Of a DNA stretch of 64,000 nt, positions 36,549-48,869 are shown one piece after another; the stretch's first letter is position 1; each line of letters begins with the position of its first letter. Under the pieces are notes generated by a model that was not told the DNA's origin, made no database searches, and saw only the letters and a program-made list of their open reading frames with translations. Source of the stretch: Neodiprion pinetum. Taxonomy: Eukaryota; Arthropoda; Insecta; Hymenoptera; Diprionidae. Made by a program: the position numbers and the translations under genes. The stretch covers positions 3,846,501 through 3,910,500 of the forward strand of contig NC_060237.1 of NCBI RefSeq assembly GCF_021155775.2, given 5' to 3'.

Positions 36549-39500
36549 ATGACTCCTTCCCGACCAATTGGACCCCAAGGAACTCAGAAAACGCAGCGAA
36601 AAGAGCATGGGATCAACAGAAGCGAAATGACGAAGGAAAAAGCACCTGCTGAAAAATGTCAAAAATTCAGGTTTTCGTTTTTTGGCTGTAACTTTCGATG
36701 CGTTGATCGCAGCGTATTGGGACTGCGCCCAATCGATTTTTCTCGCAAAATTACGTCGGAATAGCGCCAGAAAGACTCGATTCCAGCACTTTTCAAAATC
36801 GCGAAAATTTTCGCCAAAAATACAAAGGGGTTAACCTTCCTTTTTTTTTCACCAAAAAATTTTTCGTCTCAGAATCGATTCGTATGACTCTTTGCCGACC
36901 AATTGGACCCCAAGGAACTCAGAAAACGCAGCGAAAAGAGCGTGGGATCAACAGAAGCGAAATGACGAAGGAAAAAGCACCTGCTGAAAAATGTCGAAAA
37001 TTCAGGTTTTCGTTTTTTGGCTGTAACTTTCGATGCGTTGATCGCAGCGTATTGGGACTGCGCCCAATCGATTTCTCTCGCAAAATCACGTCGGAATAGC
37101 GCCAGAAAGACTTGATTCCAGCACTTTTTGAAATCGCGAAAATTTTCGCCAAAAATACGAAGGGGTTAACCTTCCTTTTTTTTTCACCAAAAAATTTTTC
37201 GTCTCAGAATCGATTCGTATGACTCTTTCCCGACCAATTGGACCCCAAGGAACTCAGAAAACGCAGCGAAAAGAGCGTGGGATCAACAGAAGCGAAATGA
37301 CGAAGGAAAAAGCACCTGCTGAAAAATGTCGAAAATTCAGGTTTTCGTTTTTTGGCTGTTACTTTCGATGCGTTGATCGCAGCGTATTGGGACTGCGCCC
37401 AATCGATTTCTCTCGCAAAATTACGTCGGAATAGCGCCAGAAAGACTTGATTCCAGCACTTTTCAAAATCGCAAAAATTTTCGCCAAAAATACAAAGGGG
37501 TTAACCTTCCTTTTTTTTTCACCAAAAAATTTTTCGTCTCAGAATCGATTCGTATGACTCCTTCCCGACCAATTGGACCCCAAGGAACTCAGAAAACGCA
37601 GCAAAAAGTGCGTGGGATCAACAGAAGCGAAATGACGAAGGAAAAAGCACCTGCTGAAAAATGTCGAAAATTCAGGTTTTCGTTTTTTGGCTGTAACTTT
37701 CGATGCGTTGATCGCAGCGTATTGGGACTGCGCCCAATCGATTTCTCTCGCAAAATTACGTCGGAATAGCGCCAGAAAGACTTGATTCCAGCACTTTTCA
37801 AAATCGCAAAAATTTTCGCCAAAAATACAAAGGGGTTAACCTTCCTTTTTTTTTCACCAAAAAATTTTTCGTCTCAGAATCGATTCGTATGACTCCTTCC
37901 CGACCAATTGGACCCCAAGGAACTTAGAAAACGCAGCGAAAAGTGCGTGGGATCAACAGAAGCGAAATGACGAAGGAAAAAGCACCTGCTGAAAAATGTC
38001 GAAAATTCAGGTTTTCGTTTTTTGGCTGTAACTTTCGATGCGTTGATCGCAGCGTATTGGGACTGCGCCCAATCGATTTCTCTCGCAAAATTACGTCGGA
38101 ATAGCGCCGGAAAGACTTGATTCCAGCACTTTTTGAAATCGCGAAAATTTTCGCCAAAAATACGAAGGGGTTAACCTTCCTTTTTTTTTCACCAAAAAAT
38201 TTTTCGTCTCAGAATCGATTCGTATGACTCTTTCCCGACCAATTGGACCCCAAGGAACTCAGAAAACGCAGCGAAAAGAGCGTGGGATCAACAGAAGCGA
38301 AATGACGAAGGAAAAAGCACCTGCTGAAAAATGTCGAAAATTCAGGTTTTCGTTTTTTGGCTGTTACTTTCGATGCGTTGATCGCAGCGTATTGGGACTG
38401 CGCCCAATCGATTTCTCTCGCAAAATTACGTCGGAATAGCGCCAGAAAGACTTGATTCCAGCACTTTTCAAAATCGCAAAAATTTTCGCCAAAAATACAA
38501 AGGGGTTAACCTTCCTTTTTTTTTCACCAAAAAATTTTTCGTCTCAGAATCGATTCGTATGACTCCTTCCCGACCAATTGGACCCCAAGGAACTCAGAAA
38601 ACGCAGCAAAAAGTGCGTGGGATCAACAGAAGCGAAATGACGAAGGAAAAAGCACCTGCTGAAAAATGTCGAAAATTCAGGTTTTCGTTTTTTGGCTGTA
38701 ACTTTCGATGCGTTGATCGCAGCGTATTGGGACTGCGCCCAATCGATTTCTCTCGCAAAATTACGTCGGAATAGCGCCAGAAAGACTTGATTCCAGCACT
38801 TTTCAAAATCGCAAAAATTTTCGCCAAAAATACAAAGGGGTTAACCTTCCTTTTTTTTTCACCAAAAAATTTTTCGTCTCAGAATCGATTCGTATGACTC
38901 CTTCCCGACCAATTGGACCCCAAGGAACTTAGAAAACGCAGCGAAAAGTGCGTGGGATCAACAGAAGCGAAATGACGAAGGAAAAAGCACCTGCTGAAAA
39001 ATGTCGAAAATTCAGGTTTTCGTTTTTTGGCTGTAACTTTCGATGCGTTGATCGCAGCGTATTGGGACTGCGCCCAATCGATTTCTCTCGCAAAATTACG
39101 TCGGAATAGCGCCGGAAAGACTTGATTTCAGCACTTTTCGAAATCGCGAAAATTTTCGCCAAAAATACAAAGGGGTTAACTTTCCTTTTTTTTTCACCAA
39201 AAAATTTTTCGTCTCAGAATCGATTCGTATGACTCCTTCCCGACCAATTGGACCCCAAGGAACTCAGAAAACGCAGCGAAAAGAGCGTGGGATCAACAGA
39301 AGCGAAATGACGAAGGAAAAAGCACCTGCTGAAAAATGTCGAAAATTCAGGTTTTCGTTTTTTGGCTGTAACTTTCGATGCGTTGATCGCAGCGTATTGG
39401 GACTGCGCCCAATCGATTTCTCTCGCAAAATTACGTCGGAATAGCGCCAGAAAGACTTGATTCCAGCACTTTTCAAAATCGCGAAAATTTTCGCCAAAAA

Positions 39501-40568
39501 TACAAAGGGGTTAACCTTCCTTTTTTTTTCACCAAAAAATTTTTCGTCTCAGAATCGATTCGTATGACTCCTTCCCGACCAATTGGACCCCAAGGAACTC
39601 AGAAAACGCAGCGAAAAGAGCATGGGATCAACAGAAGCGAAATGACGAAGGAAAAAGCACCTGCTGAAAAATGTCGAAAATTCAGGTTTTCGTTTTTTGG
39701 CTGTAACTTTCGATGCGTTGATCGCAGCGTATTGGGACTGCGCCCAATCGATTTTTCTCGCAAAATTACGTCGGAATAGCGCCAGAAAGACTCGATTCCA
39801 GCACTTTTCAAAATCGCGAAAATTTTCGCCAAAAATACAAAGGGGTTAACCTTCCTTTTTTTTTCACCAAAAAATTTTTCGTCTCAGAATCGATTCGTAT
39901 GACTCTTTGCCGACCAATTGGACCCCAAGGAACTCAGAAAACGCAGCGAAAAGAGCGTGGGATCAACAGAAGCGAAATGACGAAGGAAAAAGCACCTGCT
40001 GAAAAATGTCGAAAATTCAGGTTTTCGTTTTTTGGCTGTAACTTTCGATGCGTTGATCGCAGCGTATTGGGACTGCGCCCAATCGATTTCTCTCGCAAAA
40101 TCACGTCGGAATAGCGCCAGAAAGACTTGATTCCAGCACTTTTCGAAATCGCGAAAATTTTCGCCAAAAATACGAAGGGGTTAACCTTCCATTTTTTTTC
40201 ACCAAAAAATTTTTCGTCTCAGAATCGATTCGTATGACTCTTTCCCGACCAATTGGACCCCAAGGAACTCAGAAAACGCAGCGAAAAGAGCGTGGGATCA
40301 ACAGAAGCGAAATGACGAAGGAAAAAGCACCTGCTGAAAAATGTCGAAAATTCAGGTTTTCGTTTTTTGGCTGTTACTTTCGATGCGTTGATCGCAGCGT
40401 ATTGGGACTGCGCCCAATCGATTTCTCTCGCAAAATTACGTCGGAATAGCGCCAGAAAGACTTGATTCCAGCACTTTTCAAAATCGCAAAAATTTTCGCC
40501 AAAAATACAAAGGGGTTAACCTTCCTTTTTTTTTCACCAAAAAATTTTTCGTCTCAGAATCGATTCGT
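36549..40568 (+). repeat. Three-unit block repeated 9 units apart
   Basis: Units at 36,549, 36,884 and 37,219 match units at 39,564, 39,899 and 40,234 (offset 3,015 bp). The diagnostic variants are AGCATGGGATC with GATTTTTCTCGC, CTTTGCCGACC with AAAATCACGTCGG, and GGCTGTTACTTTC. The first two recur a third time at 44,574 and 44,909. Confidence 0.8.
37219..39228 (+). repeat. Tandem 3-unit duplication (offset 1,005 bp)
   Basis: Units 37,219-38,223 are repeated directly as 38,224-39,228, sharing GGCTGTTACTTTC, GCAAAAAGTGCGTGGG and GAACTTAGAAAACGC in successive units. A partly matching third copy is at 40,234-41,238. Confidence 0.8.
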
Positions 40569-42242
40569 ATGACTCCTTCCCGACCAATTGGACCCCAAGG
40601 AACTCAGAAAACGCAGCGAAAAGTGCGTGGGATCAACAGAAGCGAAATGACGAAGGAAAAAGCACCTGCTGAAAAATGTCGAAAATTCAGGTTTTCGTTT
40701 TTTGGCTGTAACTTTCGATGCGTTGATCGCAGCGTATTGGGACTGCGCCCAATCGATTTCTCTCGCAAAATTACGTCGGAATAGCGCCAGAAAGACTTGA
40801 TTCCAGCACTTTTCAAAATCGCAAAAATTTTCGCCAAAAATACAAAGGGGTTAACCTTCCTTTTTTTTTCACCAAAAAATTTTTCGTCTCAGAATCGATT
40901 CGTATGACTCCTTCCCGACCAATTGGACCCCAAGGAACTTAGAAAACGCAGCGAAAAGTGCGTGGGATCAACAGAAGCGAAATGACGAAGGAAAAAGCAC
41001 CTGCTGAAAAATGTCGAAAATTCAGGTTTTCGTTTTTTGGCTGTAACTTTCGATGCGTTGATCGCAGCGTATTGGGACTGCGCCCAATCGATTTCTCTCG
41101 CAAAATTACGTCGGAATAGCGCCGGAAAGACTTGATTCCAGCACTTTTCGAAATCGCGAAAATTTTCGCCAAAAATACAAAGGGGTTAACTTTCCTTTTT
41201 TTTTCACCAAAAAATTTTTCGTCTCAGAATCGATTCGTATGACTCTTTCCCGACCAATTGGACCCCAAGGAACTCAGAAAACGCAGCGAAAAGAGCGTGG
41301 GATCAACAGAAGCGAAATGACGAAGGAAAAAGCACCTGCTGAAAAATGTCGAAAATTCAGGTTTTCGTTTTTTGGCTGTAACTTTCGATGCGTTGATCGC
41401 AGCGTATTGGGACTGCGCCCAATCGATTTCTCCCGCAAAATTACGTCGGAATAGCGCCAGAAAGACTTGATTCCAGCACTTTTCAAAATCGCGAAAATTT
41501 TCGCCAAAAATACAAAGGGGTTAACCTTCCTTTTTTTTTCACCAAAAAATTTTTCGTCTCAGAATCGATTCGTATGACTCTTTCCCGACCAATTGGACCC
41601 CAAGGAACTCAGAAAACGCAGCGAAAAGAGCGTGGGATCAACAGAAGCGAAATGACGAAGGAAAAAGCACCTGCTGAAAAATGTCGAAAATTCAGGTTTT
41701 CGTTTTTTGGCTGTAACTTTCGATGCGTTGATCGCAGCGTATTGGGACTGCGCCCAATCGATTTCTCTCGCAAAATTACGTCGGAATAGCGCCAGAAAGA
41801 CTTGATTCCAGCACTTTTCAAAATCGCGAAAATTTTCGCCAAAAATACAAAGGGGTTAACCTTCCTTATTTTTCACCAAAAAATTTTTCGTCTCAGAATC
41901 GATTCGTATGACTCCTTCCCGACCAATTGGACCCCAAGGAACTCAGAAAACGCAGCGAAAAGAGCGTGGGATCAACAGAAGCGAAATGACGAAGGAAAAA
42001 GCACCTGCTGAAAAATGTCGAAAATTCAGGTTTTCGTTTTTTGGCTGTAACTTTCGATGCGTTGATCGCAGCGTATTGGGACTGCGCCCAATCGATTTCT
42101 CTCGCAAAATTACGTCGGAATAGCGCCGGAAAGACTTGATTCCAGCACTTTTCGAAATCGCGAAAATTTTCGCCAAAAATACAAAGGGGTTAACTTTCCT
42201 TTTTTTTTCACCAAAAAATTTTTCGTCTCAGAATCGATTCGT

Positions 42243-45200
42243 ATGACTCTTTCCCGACCAATTGGACCCCAAGGAACTCAGAAAACGCAGCGAAAAGAGC
42301 GTGGGATCAACAGAAGCGAAATGACGAAGGAAAAAGCACCTGCTGAAAAATGTCGAAAATTCAGGTTTTCGTTTTTTGGCTGTAACTTTCGATGCGTTGA
42401 TCGCAGCGTATTGGGACTGCGCCCAATCGATTTCTCTCGCAAAATTACGTCGGAATAGCGCCAGAAAGACTTGATTCCAGCACTTTTCAAAATCGCGAAA
42501 ATTTTCGCCAAAAATACAAAGGGGTTAACCTTCCTTTTTTTTTCACCAAAAAATTTTTCGTCTCAGAATCGATTCGTATGACTCTTTCCCGACCAATTGG
42601 ACCCCAAGGAACTCAGAAAACGCAGCGAAAAGAGCGTGGGATCAACAGAAGCGAAATGACGAAGGAAAAAGCACCTGCTGAAAAATGTCGAAAATTCAGG
42701 TTTTTGTTTTTTGGCTGTAACTTTCGATGCGTTGATCGCAGCGTATTGGGACTGCGCCCAATCGATTTCTCTCGCAAAATTACGTCGGAATAGCGCCGGA
42801 AAGACTTGATTCCAGCACTTTTCGAAATCGCGAAAATTTTCGCCAAAAATACAAAGGGGTTAACCTTCCTTTTTTTTTCACCAAAAAATTTTTCGTCTCA
42901 GAATCGATTCGTATGACTCTCTCCCGACCAATTGGACCCCAAGGAACTCAGAAAACGCAGCGAAAAGAGCGTGGGATCAACAGAAGCGAAATGACGAAGG
43001 AAAAAGCACCTGCTGAAAAATGTCGAAAATTCAGGTTTTCGTTTTTTGGCTGTAACTTTCGATGCGTTGATCGCAGCGTATTGGGACTGCGCCCAATCGA
43101 TTTCTCTCGCAAAATTACGTCGGAATAGCGCCAGAAAGACTTGATTACAGCAATTTTCAAAATCGCGAAAATTTTCGCCAAAAATACAAAGGGGTTAACC
43201 TTCCTTATTTTTCACCAAAAAATTTTTCGTCTCAGAATCGATTCGTATGACTCCTTCCCGACCAATTGGACCCCAAGGAACTCAGAAAACGCAGCGAAAA
43301 GAGCGTGGGATCAACAGAAGCGAAATGACGAAGGAAAAAGCACCTGCTGAAAAATGTCGAAAATTCAGGTTATCGTTTTTTGGCTGTAACTTTCGATGCG
43401 TTGATCGCAGCGTATTGGGACTGCGCCCAATCGATTTCTCTCGCAAAATTACGTCGGAATAGCGCCAGAAAGACTTGAATCCAGCACTTTTCAAAATCGC
43501 GAAAATTTTCGCCAAAAATACAAAGGGGTTAACCTTCCTTTTTTTTTCACCAAAAAATTTTTCGTCTCAGAATCGATTCGTATGACTCTTTCCCGACCAA
43601 TTGGACCCCAAGGAACTCAGAAAACGCAGCGAAAAGAGCGTGGGATCAACAGAAGCGAAATGACGAAGGAAAAAGCACCTGCTGAAAAATGTCGAAAATT
43701 CAGGTTTTCGTTTTTTGGCTGTAACTTTCGATGCGTTGATCGCAGCGTATTGGGACTGCGCCCAATCGATTTCTCTCGCAAAATTACGTCGGAATAGCGC
43801 CAGAAAGACTTGATTCCAGCACTTTTCAAAATCGCGAAAATTTTCGCCAAAAATACAAAGGGGTTAACCTTCCTTTTTTTTTCACCAAAAAATTTTTCGT
43901 CTCAGAATCGATTCGTATGACTCTCTCCCGACCAATTGGACCCCAAGGAACTCAGAAAACGCAGCGAAAAGAGCGTGGGATCAACAGAAGCGAAATGACG
44001 AAGGAAAAAGCACCTGCTGAAAAATGTCGAAAATTCAGGTTTTCGTTTTTTGGCTGTAACTTTCGATGCGTTGATCGCAGCGTATTGGGACTGCGCCCAA
44101 TCGATTTCTCTCGCAAAATTACGTCGGAATAGCGCCAGAAAGACTTGATTACAGCAATTTTCAAAATCGCGAAAATTTTCGCCAAAAATACAAAGGGGTT
44201 AACCTTCCTTATTTTTCACCAAAAAATTTTTCGTCTCAGAATCGATTCGTATGACTCCTTCCCGACCAATTGGACCCCAAGGAACTCAGAAAACGCAGCG
44301 AAAAGAGCGTGGGATCAACAGAAGCGAAATGACGAAGGAAAAAGCACCTGCTGAAAAATGTCGAAAATTCAGGTTTTCGTTTTTTGGCTGTAACTTTCGA
44401 TGCGTTGATCGCAGCGTATTGGGACTGCGCCCAATCGATTTCTCTCGCAAAATTACGTCGGAATAGCGCCAGAAAGACTTGATTCCAGCACTTTTCAAAA
44501 TCGCGAAAATTTTCGCCAAAAATACCTTCCTTTTTTTTTCACCAAAAAATTTTTCGTCTCAGAATCGATTCGTATGACTCCTTCCCGACCAATTGGACCC
44601 CAAGGAACTCAGAAAACGCAGCGAAAAGAGCATGGGATCAACAGAAGCGAAATGACGAAGGAAAAAGCACCTGCTGAAAAATGTCGAAAATTCAGGTTTT
44701 CGTTTTTTGGCTGTAACTTTCGATGCGTTGATCGCAGCGTATTGGGACTGCGCCCAATCGATTTTTCTCGCAAAATTACGTCGGAATAGCGCCAGAAAGA
44801 CTCGATTCCAGCACTTTTCAAAATCGCGAAAATTTTCGCCAAAAATACAAAGGGGTTAACCTTCCTTTTTTTTTCACCAAAAAATTTTTCGTCTCAGAAT
44901 CGATTCGTATGACTCTTTGCCGACCAATTGGACCCCAAGGAACTCAGAAAACGCAGCGAAAAGAGCGTGGGATCAACAGAAGCGAAATGACGAAGGAAAA
45001 AGCACCTGCTGAAAAATGTCGAAAATTCAGGTTTTCGTTTTTTGGCTGTAACTTTCGATGCGTTGATCGCAGCGTATTGGGACTGCGCCCAATCGATTTC
45101 TCTCGCAAAATCACGTCGGAATAGCGCCAGAAAGACTTGATTCCAGCACTTTTCGAAATCGCGAAAATTTTCGCCAAAAATACGAAGGGGTTAACCTTCC

Positions 45201-47252
45201 TTTTTTTTTCACCAAAAAATTTTTCGTCTCAGAATCGATTCGTATGACTCTTTCCCGACCAATTGGACCCCAAGGAACTCAGAAAACGCAGCGAAAAGAG
45301 CGTGGGATCAACAGAAGCGAAATGACGAAGGAAAAAGCACCTGCTGAAAAATGTCGAAAATTCAGGTTTTCGTTTTTTGGCTGTAACTTTCGATGCGTTG
45401 ATCGCAGCGTATTGGGACTGCGCCCAATCGATTTCTCTCGCAAAATTACGTCGGAATAGCGCCGGAAAGACTTGATTCCAGCACTTTTCGAAATCGCGAA
45501 AATTTTCGCCAAAAATACAAAGGGGTTAACTTTCCTTTTTTTTTCACCAAAAAATTTTTCGTCTCAGAATCGATTCGTATGACTCTTTCCCGACCAATTG
45601 GACCCCAAGGAACTCAGAAAACGCAGCGAAAAGAGCGTGGGATCAACAGAAGCGAAATGACGAAGGAAAAAGCACCTGCTGAAAAATGTCGAAAATTCAG
45701 GTTTTCGTTTTTTGGCTGTAACTTTCGATGCGTTGATCGCAGCGTATTGGGACTGCGCCCAATCGATTTCTCTCGCAAAATTACGTCGGAATAGCGCCAG
45801 AAAGACTTGATTCCAGCACTTTTCAAAATCGCGAAAATTTTCGCCAAAAATACAAAGGGGTTAACCTTCCTTTTTTTTTCACCAAAAAATTTTTCGTCTC
45901 AGAATCGATTCGTTTGACTCTTTCCCGACCAATTGGACCCCAAGGAACTCAGAAAACGCAGCGAAAAGAGCGTGGGATCAACAGAAGCGAAATGACGAAG
46001 GAAAAAGCACCTGCTGAAAAATGTCGAAAATTCAGGTTTTTGTTTTTTGGCTGTAACTTTCGATGCGTTGATCGCAGCGTATTGGGACTGCGCCCAATCG
46101 ATTTCTCTCGCAAAATTACGTCGGAATAGCGCCGGAAAGACTTGATTCCAGCACTTTTCGAAATCGCGAAAATTTTCGCCAAAAATACAAAGGGGTTAAC
46201 CTTCCTTTTTTTTTCACCAAAAAATTTTTCGTCTCAGAATCGATTCGTATGACTCTCTCCCGACCAATTGGACCCCAAGGAACTCAGAAAACGCAGCGAA
46301 AAGAGCGTGGGATCAACAGAAGCGAAATGACGAAGGAAAAAGCACCTGCTGAAAAATGTCGAAAATTCAGGTTTTCGTTTTTTGGCTGTAACTTTCGATG
46401 CGTTGATCGCAGCGTATTGGGACTGCGCCCAATCGATTTCTCTCGCAAAATTACGTCGGAATAGCGCCAGAAAGACTTGATTACAGCAATTTTCAAAATC
46501 GCGAAAATTTTCGCCAAAAATACAAAGGGGTTAACCTTCCTTATTTTTCACCAAAAAATTTTTCGTCTCAGAATCGATTCGTATGACTCCTTCCCGACCA
46601 ATTGGACCCCAAGGAACTCAGAAAACGCAGCGAAAAGAGCGTGGGATCAACAGAAGCGAAATGACGAAGGAAAAAGCACCTGCTGAAAAATGTCGAAAAT
46701 TCAGGTTATCGTTTTTTGGCTGTAACTTTCGATGCGTTGATCGCAGCGTATTGGGACTGCGCCCAATCGATTTCTCTCGCAAAATTACGTCGGAATAGCG
46801 CCAGAAAGACTTGAATCCAGCACTTTTCAAAATCGCGAAAATTTTCGCCAAAAATACAAAGGGGTTAACCTTCCTTTTTTTTTCACCAAAAAATTTTTCG
46901 TCTCAGAATCGATTCGTATGACTCTTTCCCGACCAATTGGACCCCAAGGAACTCAGAAAACGCAGCGAAAAGAGCGTGGGATCAACAGAAGCGAAATGAC
47001 GAAGGAAAAAGCACCTGCTGAAAAATGTCGAAAATTCAGGTTTTCGTTTTTTGGCTGTAACTTTCGATGCGTTGATCGCAGCGTATTGGGACTGCGCCCA
47101 ATCGATTTCTCTCGCAAAATTACGTCGGAATAGCGCCAGAAAGACTTGATTCCAGCACTTTTCAAAATCGCGAAAATTTTCGCCAAAAATACAAAGGGGT
47201 TAACCTTCCTTTTTTTTTCACCAAAAAATTTTTCGTCTCAGAATCGATTCGT
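42243..47252 (+). repeat. Five-unit block repeated about 10 units apart
   Basis: Units 42,243-43,916 match units 45,579-47,252 at an offset of about 3,336 bp. Shared variants are GGTTTTTGTTTTTTGG (42,578/45,914), CTCTCTCCCGACC with TTACAGCAATTTT and CTTATTTTTCACC (42,913/46,249), and GGTTATCG with GAATCCAGC (43,247/46,583). The 42,913-type unit also recurs at 43,917. Confidence 0.8.
44251..44573 (+). repeat. Short satellite unit with 12-bp deletion
   Basis: This unit is 323 bp instead of 335. The AAAGGGGTTAAC segment is missing at the 44,525/44,526 junction. The lost segment ends in AC and is preceded by AC in other units, consistent with slippage between a 2-bp direct repeat. Confidence 0.85.
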
Positions 47253-47854
47253 ATGACTCTTTCCCGACCAATTGGACCCCAAGGAACTCAGAAAACGCAG
47301 CGAAAAGAGCGTGGGATCAACAGAAGCGAAATGACGAAGGAAAAAGCACCTGCTGAAAAATGTCGAAAATTCAGGTTTTCGTTTTTTGGCTGTAACTTTC
47401 GATGCGTTGATCGCAGCGTATTGGGACTGCGCCCAATCGATTTCTCTCGCAAAATTACGTCGGAATAGCGCCAGAAAGACTTGATTCCAGCACTTTTCAA
47501 AATCGCGAAAATTTTCGCCAAAAATACAAAGGGGTTAACCTTCCTTTTTTTTTCACCAAAAAATTTTTCGTCTCAGAATCGATTCGTATGACTCCTTCCC
47601 GACCAATTGGACCCCAAGGAACTCAGAAAACGCAGCGAAAAGAGCGTGGGATCAACAGAAGCGAAATGACGAAGGAAAAAGCACCTGCTGAAAAATGTCG
47701 AAAATTCAGGTTTTCGTTTTTTGGCTGTAACTTTCGATGCGTTGATCGCAGCGTATTGGGACTGCGCCCAATCGATTTCTCTCGCAAAATTACGTCGGAA
47801 TAGCGCCAGAAAGACTTGATTCCAGCACTTTTCAAAATCGCGAAAATTTTCGCC

Positions 47855-47998
47855 TCACTACCTTTTCATTTTTCGAGCCGAAAATTTATGGTCTCAGATT
47901 CGATTTGTATGACCCTCACCTGACCAATTCGACTTCCAGAAACTCTGAAGTTCCTCACAAAAGGATGAACGACCACGAGTAGCGAAATTCGCAAAGCT
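47855..47998 (+). repeat. Decayed satellite-related copy, right edge
   Basis: Canonical sequence stops abruptly after TTTTCGCC at 47,854. What follows still has the monomer's order: a T-rich stretch, GTCTCAG, ATTCGATTTGTATGACC, CTGACCAATTCGAC, AAACTC and a purine-rich tail with AGCGAAATTCGCAAAG. It is strongly diverged and is in the same orientation as the array. Confidence 0.7.
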
Positions 47999-48070
47999 TT
48001 AAGGCAGGCATCAAAAATGGCTCCGGATCAACAGCAGTAAAAATACGAATTACACATGCGGAAATTAATA

Positions 48071-48110
48071 TATTTACTGATTTTATTACAGGTGACATAA
48101 AATCATAATT
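48071..48110 (+). repeat. Short flank module shared with left side (right copy)
   Basis: The stretch around TACAGGTGACATAAAATCA (48,087-48,105) matches the segment at 15,354-15,395. Together with the decayed monomer just upstream, it forms a pair of related flanks around the array. Confidence 0.5.
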
Positions 48111-48567
48111 GTAGAATATCATACATATCGTACCTCGCAAAGATACATTGCACCCGTCTTTGCAGACAGAACTTCAATTCTACTTTACAAACTACAGAAG
48201 TCATTATGTGACTTATGATTACGAAAATCAAAATTCTTAGAAATTTGTTTGTTAAATAATCATCCCGCCTTGAATTCAGTCTTACATTGTAGACAAGGTC
48301 ATTCATCATATTCAAAAAACGCACAGGACATATTCAAGCACACACAGTACATAAAAGTAGAAATATCAAGAGTGCAATAAGTAGAAACAAAGTCATGTAC
48401 TATAACAATAATCGAATTCATAGCTTAATGTATTTCATAGATAATGTGATCATGTATGTAAGGGCACTGCTGATTGTCTGCGAACGTAGAATAAAAATCG
48501 TGGCATTATCCACGCTTGAATATGATTCTCACGCTTCACTCCTCAATACAGTGATTCCCATAGTCCA

Positions 48568-48834
48568 CTAAAGGTCATTCCACCATTGAATCACCATAAT
48601 GTACTTTTGTGATTGTTTCCTGTTCATCAGTCGTGATTTTTTGAAAATCTGTTGTTCTTCTTCTATCCCAATAAAGTGTTGGTTTATCCATACTCGTCCA
48701 TTTTCTGTCTTGTCGATGATTTCATTTTCTATTTTCTCGTTTACGTATAACCACACTTCGATCCTAGTGCATTCAGCTGAGCCTGTTTTGCGATGTTCCA
48801 CAGTCGATGGATGATGAAGGTGCTCGTTGCGCAT
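48568..48834 (-). other. Possible terminal exon or small ORF, unrecognised (88 codons)
   Basis: A minus-strand frame with a balanced, protein-like composition (Glu/Lys/Ile rich, with a Trp-Trp near the end), unlike the Arg-rich chance frames elsewhere. On the minus strand, the sequence just before its ATG ends in TGTTTTGTAG, which could be a splice acceptor. I recognise no family. A plus-strand frame (48,599-48,814) is open over the same bases, so the case is weak. It may be a transposon remnant or simply chance. Confidence 0.15.
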
Positions 48835-48869
48835 CTACAAAACATTGTAACAAATGTAAAAAGTGTCAC
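48804..48869 (+). other. Weak candidate for a short Cys-rich exon
   Basis: On the plus strand, GATGTTCCACAG (acceptor-like, ends 48,803) precedes an open segment encoding CASTKHCNKCKKCH. It ends at CAC followed by GTGAGT (48,870-48,875), a consensus-like splice donor. The four closely spaced Cys residues could bind metal. The segment is only 66 bp and conflicts with the minus-strand candidate, so at most one is real. Confidence 0.1.

Larger units (their letters stand above)
15911..47854 (+). repeat. Satellite array, ~335-bp monomer, about 95 units
   Basis: A head-to-tail array in a single orientation. The anchor GAC(C/T)AATTGGACCCC region recurs 95 times at intervals of almost always 334-335 bp (one of 336, one of 323). 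Units mostly differ from each other at only a handful of positions. The 334/335 difference comes from the T tract (8 or 9 T, or TTATTTTT in some units). Each unit carries a 71-codon plus frame and a 77-codon minus frame, but 335 is not a multiple of 3, the frames overlap on opposite strands, and neither resembles a known protein; they are by-products of repeating one sequence. The family is not one I can name. A centromeric, pericentromeric or other heterochromatic satellite is a reasonable inference, not shown here. Confidence 0.98.

Noticed and set aside
16120..47835. Dozens of 71-codon plus and 77-codon minus frames in the array, as possible gene family
   Set aside because: They are the same two overlapping frames in each ~335-bp unit. 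The unit length is not a multiple of 3, no product is recognised, and their openness follows from sequence homogeneity.
15911..47854. CRISPR-like array
   Set aside because: Units are ~335 bp, adjoin without unique spacers, and have no cas genes nearby; the context is eukaryotic.
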